Below the pieces are notes generated by a model. That model was given only the letters and a program-made list of their open reading frames with translations. It ran no database searches and was not told the origin of the DNA. A stretch of 38,080 nt of DNA. Origin: Oscillospiraceae bacterium (lineage in GTDB: Bacteria; Bacillota; Clostridia; Oscillospirales; Oscillospiraceae). Numbering within the stretch: the first letter of the stretch is position 1; each line of letters begins with the position of its first letter. The position numbers and the translations under genes were made by a program. This document shows positions 15,869 through 23,552 of the stretch, piece after piece. Location: assembly GCA_017469115.1 (NCBI GenBank), contig JAFUGY010000009.1, positions 1 to 38,080 on the forward strand, read 5' to 3'.

Positions 15869-16828
15869 CTAAGCAAGCTGGCCGTGCAGTTTGGCAAATT
15901 TGCCGGATGTTTTGTCCAGCAGGGCGAAACTGCTTTCGTCCGGCGTGTCATTCTTACCGGATTCCAGATAATTGCGCAGCACCCCTGTGAGAATAAACGG
16001 CCGCACAAACACGGAGTGAAGAATATTCCAGAGAATGACGGCGGCGATAAGGGAAGCTGCAAGCATAGCACCCTGCGGGGTGGCGAAGAAGGAAGGAATT
16101 TCTTCTCCGCTTTCTGCGAGTTCGGCAGAGAGGGTTGCGAACTGTTCCGGGAAGAGGTTTGCAATGCCGTAGAAGATGCCCGTAAACACTCCGCCGATCA
16201 CGACGAAGGATGCAAGGCCCATACCGAACACACGGCCGAGATTCTTGGCAAGGGTTTTCCCGTGCTTGAAGAAGATCACTGCGCCTTCACAGGTGGCTTT
16301 GGCAGAGCTTTCATTTTTTCGGAAGAAAACCCAACCGAGGCAGCAGTCGCTCAGATAACTGACAATGACCTGAATGACCGAGGAAATGGCACTGCCAACG
16401 GAATCGCCTTTGGAACCGCCGACGGATCTGCCGACGTTGATAATCACTTTACCGATTTCATTGAAAATTCCTTTGATGATGCGGGTTGCAGCATAAAAGG
16501 CTGCGACCGTGAGGAAACGCTCTTTCACGATGCGGATGCCTTCGGAAACTACATTCCCCTCCACATCACCTTCGGTAAGGAAACGGGTGATCATGGCAAT
16601 CTGACCGGCTTTGAACGCATAGGATACGTAGCGCAGGACAAAGACGGCAATTATGATGCCGATAAGGCTTCCGATCAGAAGGCCGATCATCCCTTGATCC
16701 GCAGATTTTTCGGTGATGACAAAGCCAATCAGCCCCAGAACAGCGATGGCCACGAATGCCAGCACATCGAACAAAAGCCTGCGAAGCGAGAAGCCAAGCG
16801 TCTTGGAATAGATCTCTTTGTTGCTCAT
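15869..16828 (-). CDS. Unrecognised multi-span membrane protein
   Basis: A 319-aa protein with about six hydrophobic segments: roughly residues 20-40, 47-70, 105-120, 150-172, 200-225 and 258-280. Long Gly/Ile/Val-rich helices are separated by short charged loops. A Cys-Cys pair (SDCCLGW) sits near the middle. I see no catalytic motif and know no family; a scaffold or choline-transporter-like fold is a weak guess. Start: the ATG at 16828 has AGGAG 7 bases upstream, while a TTG two codons earlier would leave only 1 base. It lies 24 bases behind the small Thr-rich lipoprotein gene, so the two are probably one operon. Confidence 0.65.
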   Translation of the reverse strand: MSNKEIYSKTLGFSLRRLLFDVLAFVAIAVLGLIGFVITEKSADQGMIGLLIGSLIGIIIAVFVLRYVSYAFKAGQIAMITRFLTEGDVEGNVVSEGIRIVKERFLTVAAFYAATRIIKGIFNEIGKVIINVGRSVGGSKGDSVGSAISSVIQVIVSYLSDCCLGWVFFRKNESSAKATCEGAVIFFKHGKTLAKNLGRVFGMGLASFVVIGGVFTGIFYGIANLFPEQFATLSAELAESGEEIPSFFATPQGAMLAASLIAAVILWNILHSVFVRPFILTGVLRNYLESGKNDTPDESSFALLDKTSGKFAKLHGQLA

Positions 16829-16852
16829 TGGCAAGCTCCTGTCAGACGTAAA

Positions 16853-17038
16853 TCAGCCGTTGGAGCTGGAGGTGGTGGTCTCGGTGGAGGTTACGCCGTT
16901 CTCGGTGGTCGTGGTGGTTGTGGTGGTTTCACCGTTCACAGTGGTGGAAACGGTAGTAGTGGAGGTGCTGGTAGTTTCACATGCTGCAAGAGCAAAGACC
17001 ATGACACAGACAAGCAGAAGAGCGATAAGTTTTTTCAT
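16853..17038 (-). CDS. Small Thr/Ser-rich lipoprotein
   Basis: A 61-aa peptide with a signal sequence (KKLIALLLVCVMVFALAAC) and lipobox ALAAC, giving a mature chain of about 42 residues. That chain is almost entirely Thr, Ser, Val, Glu and Asn-Gly turns, with eight consecutive Thr residues between NGE and ENG. It looks like a short, flexible, mucin-like surface tether. A near-consensus promoter and AAAGGA ribosome site show it is a real gene despite low complexity. It leads a probable two-gene operon with the membrane protein at 15869. Confidence 0.72.
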   Translation of the reverse strand: MKKLIALLLVCVMVFALAACETTSTSTTTVSTTVNGETTTTTTTTENGVTSTETTTSSSNG

Positions 17039-17113
17039 TTTTTATAATCCTTTCAAAAATGTGTTCTTTTTCGCCGATAACATATCGACGTATGCTTCTT
17101 AAAAAGCGCAATT

Positions 17114-17142
17114 ATTATAGTCTTTGATCAAAGGAATTTCAA
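17114..17142 (-). promoter_or_regulatory. Promoter of the Thr-rich lipoprotein operon
   Basis: On the - strand, TTGAAA (17142-17137) and TATAAT (17119-17114) are separated by 17 bases. The spacer holds TTTGATCAAA, a 10-bp perfect palindrome. Confidence 0.75.
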
Positions 17143-17171
17143 GAAAAGATTGAAAAATTATTGAAAAACAG

Positions 17172-17213
17172 AAAAAAAGACGGAAATAAAGTTGAAAAAC
17201 TCATTTTCCGTCT
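17172..17213 (-). terminator. Terminator at the end of the sugar gene set
   Basis: AGACGGAAA (17178-17186) pairs with TTTCCGTCT (17205-17213). On the - strand the stem is followed directly by a T run (17177-17172). It lies 57 bases past the PAP2-like gene stop. Confidence 0.88.
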
Positions 17214-17270
17214 GTTTGTATTATGTTTTGTTCAAAATCGGTCGAGAACGGGATAAATCTCATCTTCGTT

Positions 17271-17720
17271 TCAGAATACCCAGCAGACGAGGAGGGCGAT
17301 GACAGCGCCGAGGGTCATGCCGACGAGAACCTGCAGTGGCGTATGGCCGACGAATTCTTTCAGCACAACTTCCAACGATTCTTCGCGCTCGATGCTTTTG
17401 AGCAGCTCATTGAGGACAACGGAGTGTTTGCCGATTTCACGACGGGAATTCATGGCATCGTGGCAGGTGATGGCTGCAAAGAGAAAGGCAATGGCGAAGA
17501 TGGCGGAATCGATGCCGCAGACAACGCCGCAGGAAACAGCCGCAGCCGTGACGGTTGCCGAATGGGAGCTGGGCATGCCTCCATCCCCTCTGAGGCGGGA
17601 AAGATCAAGATGATGAAAGATAATAGCATACAAAACGGTCTTGCTGACCTGAGAGATACACCAGGCAATCCCGGCAGAAAGCAGAATTTTATTTTGCAGA
17701 AGAAGATTCAGGGTGTTCAT
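17271..17720 (-). CDS. Divergent PAP2 family membrane protein (DUF212)
   Basis: A 149-aa protein of the divergent PAP2 group. Characteristic pieces are GGMPSSHSATVTA (about residues 47-59), the DAMNSRREIGKHSVVLNEL segment (usually DA.GVR...GKQA..LN), and HTPLQVLVGMTLG near the C-terminus. PAP2 enzymes are membrane phosphatases; divergent members are mostly uncharacterised. The ATG at 17720 has AAGGAG upstream and lies 32 bases inside the end of the GH13 gene, so it is probably translated from the same message. A strong terminator follows. Why it sits last in a sugar operon is unclear. Confidence 0.85.
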   Translation of the reverse strand: MNTLNLLLQNKILLSAGIAWCISQVSKTVLYAIIFHHLDLSRLRGDGGMPSSHSATVTAAAVSCGVVCGIDSAIFAIAFLFAAITCHDAMNSRREIGKHSVVLNELLKSIEREESLEVVLKEFVGHTPLQVLVGMTLGAVIALLVCWVF

Positions 17721-19287
17721 TCTTTTCTCCTTGGGAACTGTTGTTTGCAAAAACGGCGTAACTGCCGGGTGGAAGGATGCATTTGCCCCCATCGGTGAAG
17801 GCAGCGCCGCGATAGGAAAGCAAGAGAGAAGGAGCTGCGCAAAAAACGGAACAGTCGGCAACTGCTTCGTGATCGGAGGGATTGAGGGCGATGAGGAGAT
17901 CTTCGTTCTCATCCCAGCGGCGATACAGGAGCGGGACGCCTTCTCCGTCAGAGAGGAAGGCGAAGAAAGCGTCACTCCTGAGGGCAGAGTGCGCTTTGCG
18001 AAAAGCAATCAGACTCTGCACATGGCAAAGGAGGGAGTTATTATTCTGCCACTGCTCTTCCACGGTAGGCCTGTCATCGGAAGCATCCAACGGGAGATAG
18101 AGCTTTTGCGGGGCAGCGGAAGAAAAGAGGGCATTATAGCCTCTTCCCCATTGCATGGGTGTGCGGGAGCCGGTGCGCTCGTAACCGCCTTCTTTGGACT
18201 TGAGGCCGTGAACGTAGCGCATACCGATTTCATCCCCGTAATAGAGGAATGGACAGCCGGGCATGGTAAGCAGAAAAGCAAAGGCAAGTTTGCTCTCTTC
18301 CATCGTCAGGGTTTCGCGAAGGCGGATCATGTCGTGATTGCCGGAAGGGATGCAGATGAGGCCCTTCCCTTTCGTCTGTTCGTAAGCTTCCCGATAATAG
18401 GAAATAAAAGCGGAGAGATCGTGGCTGCCGGAGGAAGAGAAATAAGGATTTTCACGGAAAAGGTCCATATAATGAGTGGGGCCGTGGTGCAGCAAAAAAT
18501 CCATGTGGAAGCCGGCTTCCAGCGCCTGCAACGGATTCCCCCATTCGGAAACGAGCACGGCATCGGGATAGTTTTCGTTCAGAAAAGCACGGACTTTTTG
18601 CCACAATTGGATGGTGCAGGTCCTGTTTTCGTCCTCCTTGACGAGGCTGCCGGCCATGTCGACACGGAACCCGTCGCACCCCAGATCGAGCCAGAAGGAC
18701 ATGATGTCCTGCATGAGAAGACGGGTTTGCTCGGCCTCGGGAGAATCCCAGGAAAACTGCCAGGGTTCGGTGACCTTCGCAAAACCGTAGTTTAAGGCGG
18801 GCTGGGTGGAAAAACAGTTAAAGGCTGCCATGCCGGGGCGCTCCGAAATGCCGCTGAGGAAGCCGGCAATGCCCTGATAACCCTGCCGGCGGGGACCGCC
18901 GACGCGCCAGATATAACGGTTGGAAGAAGGCGTCGGCTCGTCGAGGCAGGACTCGGCAAACCACGGATGGTCGATGGCCGTGTGGCCAGGGACGAGATCG
19001 AGCAGGAGGTGCATGCCGTGATCGTGCACAGCCCGGAGAAGATGGCGAAGATCTTCATTGTTGCCGTAACGCGGCGCGACGGAATAATAATCACGCACGT
19101 CATAGCCCGCATCGAAAAAGGAAGAATCGAAACAAGGGTTCATCCAGATGGCATTGACGCCGAGTTTTTCGAGATAGGGCAGCTTTTGCTCGATGCCGCG
19201 GAAATCACCGATACCGTCAGCATTGCTGTCGCAAAAGGACTGGGGATAGATTTCATAAAACACAGCGGTTTTAAGCCATTCTGTCAT
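17689..19287 (-). CDS. GH13 alpha-glucosidase-type enzyme
   Basis: A 532-aa (beta/alpha)8 glycosidase with no signal peptide, so cytoplasmic. The catalytic triad is present: nucleophile Asp210 (GFRVDMAG), acid/base Glu248 (LVSEWGNP) and transition-state Asp319 (PSGNHDM). Conserved region I reads DLVPGHT, with Gly where most GH13 enzymes have Asn before His, and the N-terminus (VFYEIYPQSFCDSNADGIGDFRGI) is oligo-1,6-glucosidase-like. It probably acts on short alpha-glucans, perhaps those made by the amylosucrase-like enzyme upstream. Exact substrate cannot be read off. GGAAG lies upstream; the 3' end overlaps the PAP2-like gene by 32 bases. Confidence 0.85.
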   Translation of the reverse strand: MTEWLKTAVFYEIYPQSFCDSNADGIGDFRGIEQKLPYLEKLGVNAIWMNPCFDSSFFDAGYDVRDYYSVAPRYGNNEDLRHLLRAVHDHGMHLLLDLVPGHTAIDHPWFAESCLDEPTPSSNRYIWRVGGPRRQGYQGIAGFLSGISERPGMAAFNCFSTQPALNYGFAKVTEPWQFSWDSPEAEQTRLLMQDIMSFWLDLGCDGFRVDMAGSLVKEDENRTCTIQLWQKVRAFLNENYPDAVLVSEWGNPLQALEAGFHMDFLLHHGPTHYMDLFRENPYFSSSGSHDLSAFISYYREAYEQTKGKGLICIPSGNHDMIRLRETLTMEESKLAFAFLLTMPGCPFLYYGDEIGMRYVHGLKSKEGGYERTGSRTPMQWGRGYNALFSSAAPQKLYLPLDASDDRPTVEEQWQNNNSLLCHVQSLIAFRKAHSALRSDAFFAFLSDGEGVPLLYRRWDENEDLLIALNPSDHEAVADCSVFCAAPSLLLSYRGAAFTDGGKCILPPGSYAVFANNSSQGEKNEHPESSSAK

Positions 19288-19312
19288 GAGAGGACTTCCT
19301 TTTTATGGGGAT

Positions 19313-19370
19313 TTTACGTCGTTCCGAGCGCAATGCAAGGTGCTCGCGAGACAAGATGACACCTCGATTT
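19313..19370. repeat. Degenerate dispersed repeat, copy 1
   Basis: This intergenic stretch matches 23428-23482 in the same orientation: 27 of the first 35 bases agree (both end in TGCTCGC), and a second block (CACCTCGATTT against CACTTCGATTT) agrees in 10 of 11. It sits between the GH32 and GH13 genes. Confidence 0.6.
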
Positions 19371-19382
19371 TGGTGCACGCCG

Positions 19383-19408
19383 CGGTGAATAAAAGGTGTG
19401 CTTCACCG
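19383..19408. repeat. Inverted repeat between GH32 and GH13 genes
   Basis: CGGTGAA (19383-19389) pairs with TTCACCG (19402-19408) over 12 bases. There is no T run, so it may be an mRNA-stabilising stem inside the operon rather than a terminator. Confidence 0.4.
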
Positions 19409-19436
19409 TTGGACTTTCATGCGGGGTGGAATTAAA

Positions 19437-20915
19437 TCAGAATATTAAATCATACTTCTCAACAGACAAGTAAATTTGGCGGTCGGAGGAGAAGGTAATG
19501 CCGTCTGCCGTGAGGGGTGTGTAGAGCGTGGCGGAGGCGGCCTGCTCCCCGCCGTTGACAAAGAGCTCAAAGCTCCATTTGTCGAGAAGAAGGCGCAGAT
19601 CGATTTCTCCCTCCCGGAAGGAAACCGGGAACTCCCTCACATGGGCAATATCACGGGGGAAGCCGCTGTGGGAGCGGTCGATGCGGATGGTGCCCTTTTC
19701 GGGATAACAGGTGAGCTCGGTATACATGCCTTTTGCGGAGGCAAACTTGATGGTAAAGGACTGATACAACGCTTCTTCACCGGGGCGGATTTGCAGGGAA
19801 AGATCCAGCACGCGGCCGGAGACCTCTGGGAGGCTTTGCTCGTCCTGAATCGGCACATCGCTGCGGATCACCGGGTTTTGCCGGCAGGCTTCAATCTCAC
19901 GAACGGGCCACTGGCAGAGGCGGGTTCCGGAGAGGCGGAGCTCCCGCGGGAAGGTCATCTGCCCGATAAACTGCAGATTCTCAGGGGGATAGACGGAGCT
20001 GTCCCAGTTTTGCATCCAGGCAATCATGATTCTCCGATTGTCGAGGGAAAGAAGCGTCTGGGGGGCATAAAAGTCGAGCCCGTAATCCACGGTCTGGATG
20101 GCTTCCTCGGTAAAGGCGCAGGTTTGCCGATTAAACCGGCCGATATGGCAGACCGTGCCGTTGCCGGGATGGAACTCCAGCCCGGAAGCCTGCATGGCGA
20201 GAGCGCTGTGCATCAGAACGTGCTTTCCATCCAGAGGGAAGAGATCGGGGCATTCCCACATGGGGCCGTTTTCCTCGGTGCAGGAGGCAGGGATACCGGC
20301 AAGGTGCCAGTGGATCCCGTCATGGCTTTGATAGAGCAGCACCTCTCCCCTGCCGGATTGGTTCCTGTTGGCGGCAACGGCATAAAAAGTGTCACCTTCG
20401 CACCAGACCTTCGGGTCGCGAAAATCCCAGGTGCTGTTGCCGGGAGGCAGGAGAGGTGCGCCGATAACGGGGTTTTCCGGAAGTTTCTGATAATCCAGCC
20501 CGTCGCCGATGGCAACGCACTGGGTTTGCTCTACACGCATGCTGCCATCATCCAGTTGATCTTTGCGTACCCCCGTATAGAGCAGGAGATGCCGGCCGTC
20601 CGGCATTTCAACGGCACCGCCGGAGAAACAACCGTCCCGATCATATTCCTGATCGGGAGCGAGAGCCGCCGGGAGAAATTTCCAGTGGATAAAGTCTTTG
20701 GTTTTGACATGGCCCCAATGCATTGGGCCCCAGTGCTTATCGTAGGGATAATACTGAAAGAAAAGATGGTATTCTCCCTTGTATGGGGCAAAACCGTTGG
20801 GGTCGTTGATCCAGCCGCAGCCGCCCGTCACATGAAAGCGGGGCAGCTGCGGGAAGACTTCTTTCCGTTTTTTGTCTTCCGTAAGGCGTGCTTTTTTCAG
20901 AAGGTTACTGTGCAT
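19437..20915 (-). CDS. GH32 beta-fructosidase (sucrose/fructan hydrolase)
   Basis: Hydrolyses the fructosyl bond of sucrose, sucrose-6-phosphate or fructo-oligosaccharides. The five-blade propeller begins with WINDPNGF (nucleophile Asp38); the stabiliser is Asp167 (FRDP) and the acid/base is Glu221 (ECPDLF). A C-terminal beta-sandwich (about residues 350-492) is complete, including the ELFVNGGE motif typical of the family. There is no signal peptide, so it is cytoplasmic and acts on imported sugar. Because uptake here is by ABC transporter and not PTS, free sucrose or short fructans are more likely than the 6-phosphate. AGGAG precedes the ATG, which overlaps the end of the upstream gene by 11 bases. 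Confidence 0.92.
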   Translation of the reverse strand: MHSNLLKKARLTEDKKRKEVFPQLPRFHVTGGCGWINDPNGFAPYKGEYHLFFQYYPYDKHWGPMHWGHVKTKDFIHWKFLPAALAPDQEYDRDGCFSGGAVEMPDGRHLLLYTGVRKDQLDDGSMRVEQTQCVAIGDGLDYQKLPENPVIGAPLLPPGNSTWDFRDPKVWCEGDTFYAVAANRNQSGRGEVLLYQSHDGIHWHLAGIPASCTEENGPMWECPDLFPLDGKHVLMHSALAMQASGLEFHPGNGTVCHIGRFNRQTCAFTEEAIQTVDYGLDFYAPQTLLSLDNRRIMIAWMQNWDSSVYPPENLQFIGQMTFPRELRLSGTRLCQWPVREIEACRQNPVIRSDVPIQDEQSLPEVSGRVLDLSLQIRPGEEALYQSFTIKFASAKGMYTELTCYPEKGTIRIDRSHSGFPRDIAHVREFPVSFREGEIDLRLLLDKWSFELFVNGGEQAASATLYTPLTADGITFSSDRQIYLSVEKYDLIF

Positions 20916-22761
20916 TTGATTCTCCTGTGCCTTTCAGATTATTGGAAATCATCCAGAGAAAACCGTATCCCGGGAGAGAAACGGATTCTCCCTGCACCGG
21001 CTCACCCGTTAACAGGTCGTACGCACCGTTGGCGGGATTATAGACATCCTTCGGAAACTCCGAGAAGTTGAAGAAGCCTGTAAACAGCTCATGGCCGAAG
21101 CAGCGGCGAATGCCAAGGACCTGATCTCTGCCGGTGTCGAAGACTTCGGCGGCGGCATCGGCACGAAACGCAAGATGAGAGGCGCGAATGGTCTCGAGCC
21201 TGCGGAGCGCCGAGAAAAGCCTGCCCTGAACCGACTGCGGATCAACGCGGTTTTCCGCCAGATCCCAGCGGAACCGGCCGCGATGGACATAGCGGCTGTC
21301 GGAACACTTTTCAGCATCGTTACGGTAGGAGTAATCATTGAGCTGGGCAATTTCATCTCCGCTGTAAAGCACAGGAAGGCCGCTCAGGCTCAACATCATG
21401 GCATGGAGCATTTCATCACACTGCAACGCCTGCGTGATCTCCTCGGGGCTCTCAGCCGTCTCCAGGCCGCAAAGAGAGGCCGTTGTGCCGCAGAGGCGGG
21501 CATCGCCGAGGCGCGGATCGTCGTTATAGAGCTCACCTCTCGAGGGGCTGCCCGGCCAGGCGCCGGTGAACCAGTCGTTCAGGTATTTTTTATGGGGCAC
21601 TTCGTGATTGCCGAATTGCAAAAGCCAGGGATAATCGAGACCCCAGCCGATATCATCGTGACAGCGGAGATAATTCTGGAAGAGATGGTGGCCCGGCAGG
21701 GAGAAAACCTGCTCGAGCTGGCGGCGCAGGAGACGAACATCCCGTGTGGCGAGGGTATGCCAGGTGGTGCACATGGTGGTGACGTTATAGAGCATCTGGC
21801 ATTCGGGTTTGTCGGGCGTGCCGAAATAGGGCGCGACTTTCTGCGGCTCCATGACGACTTCGCCGAGAAGAAGCACACCGGGGCAAACAATATAGCAGGC
21901 GAGATTCATCATGCGCGCAAGCGTATGGACCTGCGGGAGATTACGGCAGTCGGTGCCCAATTGCTTCCAGATATAGGGAATGGCATCGAGGCGGATGACA
22001 TCCATACCGCGGTTGGCGAGATAGAGGAGGTTGTCCGTCATGTCGTTGAACACCATGGGGTTGGCATAGTTCAGATCCCACTGGTAGGGATAGAAAAACG
22101 TCATGACGATTTTTCCGCAGTCATCCAGATAAGTGAAGTTGCCCGGAGCGGTTGTAGGGAAAACCTGCGGAACCGTCTGCTCATACCGGTTCGGGAGATC
22201 CCAGTTATCAAAGAAGAAGTAGCGGCTGCGTGCAAGCGGATCGCCGGCACGGGCTGCTTTTGCCCAGGGGTGATCTTCACTTGTGTGATTCATCACAAAG
22301 TCGAGACAGAGGCTGATGCCCTTTTCATGGCAGACATCGGAAAGCTCTTCCAAATCTTCCATAGTGCCGAGTTCCGGCTGCACGGTGCGGAAGTCTGCCA
22401 CGGCATAGCCGCCGTCGCTCCGCTCCTTCACGGTTTTGAGCAAAGGCATGAGATGGAGATAGTTGACGCCGCACTCCTGCAGATACGGGAGTTTGTTCTG
22501 AACACCCTTCAGCGTTCCGGCAAAACAATCGACATACAGCATCATCCCCAGAAGAGAGTTGCTGTAATACCAGTCGGGATCATGGAGACGCTGTTCGTCC
22601 AGAGCGCGCAGGGATGCCTTTCGCTCGGTAAAATTACGGCGCAGCATGCTGACAAAATAGTCAAAGGCTGCAAGGTCGTTATGATAAAGCTCGCAGTAGA
22701 GCCATTTGAGCTCGTCATAGCTCTCTGAGAGACGCTGTTCCATTTTTTCCAAATCAGTCAT
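20905..22761 (-). CDS. Amylosucrase-like GH13 (subfamily 4 type)
   Basis: Amylosucrases split sucrose and transfer the glucose onto an alpha-1,4-glucan; close relatives hydrolyse sucrose. The 618-aa chain has an amylosucrase-style helical N-terminal domain (1 to about 90), then SDGGYAVADFRTV (115-127), DFVMNHTSEDHPW (154-166), the YPYQWDLNY loop (224-232), nucleophile Asp259 (VIRLDAIP), acid/base Glu301 (LLLGEVV) and NYLRCHDDIGW (363-373, Asp369). The HDDIGW motif separates it from alpha-glucosidases and sucrose phosphorylases. Cytoplasmic. Ribosome site AAAGGAA. Sits 12 bases behind the DUF624 gene and overlaps GH32 by 11 bases, so the enzymes are made together. Confidence 0.9.
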   Translation of the reverse strand: MTDLEKMEQRLSESYDELKWLYCELYHNDLAAFDYFVSMLRRNFTERKASLRALDEQRLHDPDWYYSNSLLGMMLYVDCFAGTLKGVQNKLPYLQECGVNYLHLMPLLKTVKERSDGGYAVADFRTVQPELGTMEDLEELSDVCHEKGISLCLDFVMNHTSEDHPWAKAARAGDPLARSRYFFFDNWDLPNRYEQTVPQVFPTTAPGNFTYLDDCGKIVMTFFYPYQWDLNYANPMVFNDMTDNLLYLANRGMDVIRLDAIPYIWKQLGTDCRNLPQVHTLARMMNLACYIVCPGVLLLGEVVMEPQKVAPYFGTPDKPECQMLYNVTTMCTTWHTLATRDVRLLRRQLEQVFSLPGHHLFQNYLRCHDDIGWGLDYPWLLQFGNHEVPHKKYLNDWFTGAWPGSPSRGELYNDDPRLGDARLCGTTASLCGLETAESPEEITQALQCDEMLHAMMLSLSGLPVLYSGDEIAQLNDYSYRNDAEKCSDSRYVHRGRFRWDLAENRVDPQSVQGRLFSALRRLETIRASHLAFRADAAAEVFDTGRDQVLGIRRCFGHELFTGFFNFSEFPKDVYNPANGAYDLLTGEPVQGESVSLPGYGFLWMISNNLKGTGESNAQ

Positions 22762-22772
22762 AGTACATTCCT

Positions 22773-23402
22773 TTATGAAAGAGAATCCGTCTCTTTCTGG
22801 TTATCTTCCAGTTTTTGAAATACAACACCGAGGAGCAGACAGCAGACATATCCCGGCAGGCTGAACCCGAACATCCCGAGAACAGGGGCCAGAATGCGCA
22901 CAAAGGTAAATCCGGCAAGCCACAACCCGATGGTGAACATGAGCATCAAAAGGGTGCGGGGAAAATAGGCAACGGCCAGAAGAGCCGCGTTTTTGACGGT
23001 GGTGAGCAAAGGATTTTCATAGCGGGCAATCAAGGGAAAAACATACTGCGAAAGCGCGAGGAGAAGGATGGCAATGGCCGCAATGCCGAAGCGGAAAACC
23101 GGCACAAAAGCCAGCGCAGCCTGATAATCATACCACAGCAGAAAGATTGCGGCAAGCAGAAAAAGGCCATAGATCGTCCCTTTTTTAAAGTTCATCCGGA
23201 AGGCGCGGAAATACTCCTTCACAACCGAACTCCCCTCTCCGCGGATGAGGCGGATGCAAACGGCGTTCATGGCCGTGACGGCTGCGCCGATCGTAACAAC
23301 CGGCAGGGAGCACAGAAAGGTAAGGACATTCAGAACCAGCAGATCCGCTGCAACGGCAAGGCCACTCATGATGGGGCTGTCCATATCAAAGAATTTTTTC
23401 AT
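22773..23402 (-). CDS. DUF624 (YesL-like) membrane protein
   Basis: A 209-aa protein with about five helices. The opening FFDMDSPIMSGLAVAADLLVLNVLTFLCSLPVVTIGAA has the DUF624 pattern (one or two helices with a conserved 'LNLLW..CSLPVVTIGAS'-like run), followed by EYFRAFRMNFKKGTI. DUF624 genes commonly sit beside sugar ABC transporters; function is unknown, and a role in transport or sensing is suspected. It follows the permease terminator by about 100 bases, so it may have its own weak promoter or be reached by read-through. The ribosome site (AGAGAG) is weak. Confidence 0.85.
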   Translation of the reverse strand: MKKFFDMDSPIMSGLAVAADLLVLNVLTFLCSLPVVTIGAAVTAMNAVCIRLIRGEGSSVVKEYFRAFRMNFKKGTIYGLFLLAAIFLLWYDYQAALAFVPVFRFGIAAIAILLLALSQYVFPLIARYENPLLTTVKNAALLAVAYFPRTLLMLMFTIGLWLAGFTFVRILAPVLGMFGFSLPGYVCCLLLGVVFQKLEDNQKETDSLS

Positions 23403-23427
23403 AAAAGTTACTCTCTGATCTTATTGA

Positions 23428-23482
23428 TTTGCGTCGCTCTGTGTGCAAAGCAGGCTGCTCGCCATTCTGTGCACTTCGATTT
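23428..23482. repeat. Degenerate dispersed repeat, copy 2
   Basis: It matches 19313-19370 in the same orientation (27 of 35 bases in block one, 10 of 11 in block two). It lies between the DUF624 gene and the permease terminator, the same kind of intergenic place as copy 1. Confidence 0.6.
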
Positions 23483-23497
23483 AATCAGCGTTTCCCT

Positions 23498-23528
23498 AAA
23501 AAAAGCCCCACCCCTGAAGGGGCGGGGC
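23498..23528 (-). terminator. Strong terminator after the permease genes
   Basis: GCCCCACCCCT (23505-23515) pairs with 23518-23528 (one mismatch) over a 2-base turn. On the - strand seven T follow. It separates the transporter genes from DUF624 and the hydrolases. Confidence 0.9.
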
Positions 23529-23552
23529 GACCGAAATTCGGTATGGAACCTT

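Noticed and set aside
16818..17102. Val-rich + strand frame opposite the Thr-rich lipoprotein
   Set aside because: Val runs are the complement of Thr codons; the - strand has the promoter, ribosome site and lipobox.
19476..22728. Two very long + strand open frames (about 531 and 545 codons) opposite the GH32 and amylosucrase genes
   Set aside because: They mirror the codon structure of well-supported enzymes on the other strand, have no ribosome site, and read as His/Arg/Gly-rich sequence without any family motif.
23530..23542. ACCGAA-A-TTCGGT palindrome next to the permease terminator
   Set aside because: It is short and lies inside a terminator region after the gene end; no promoter is near it.
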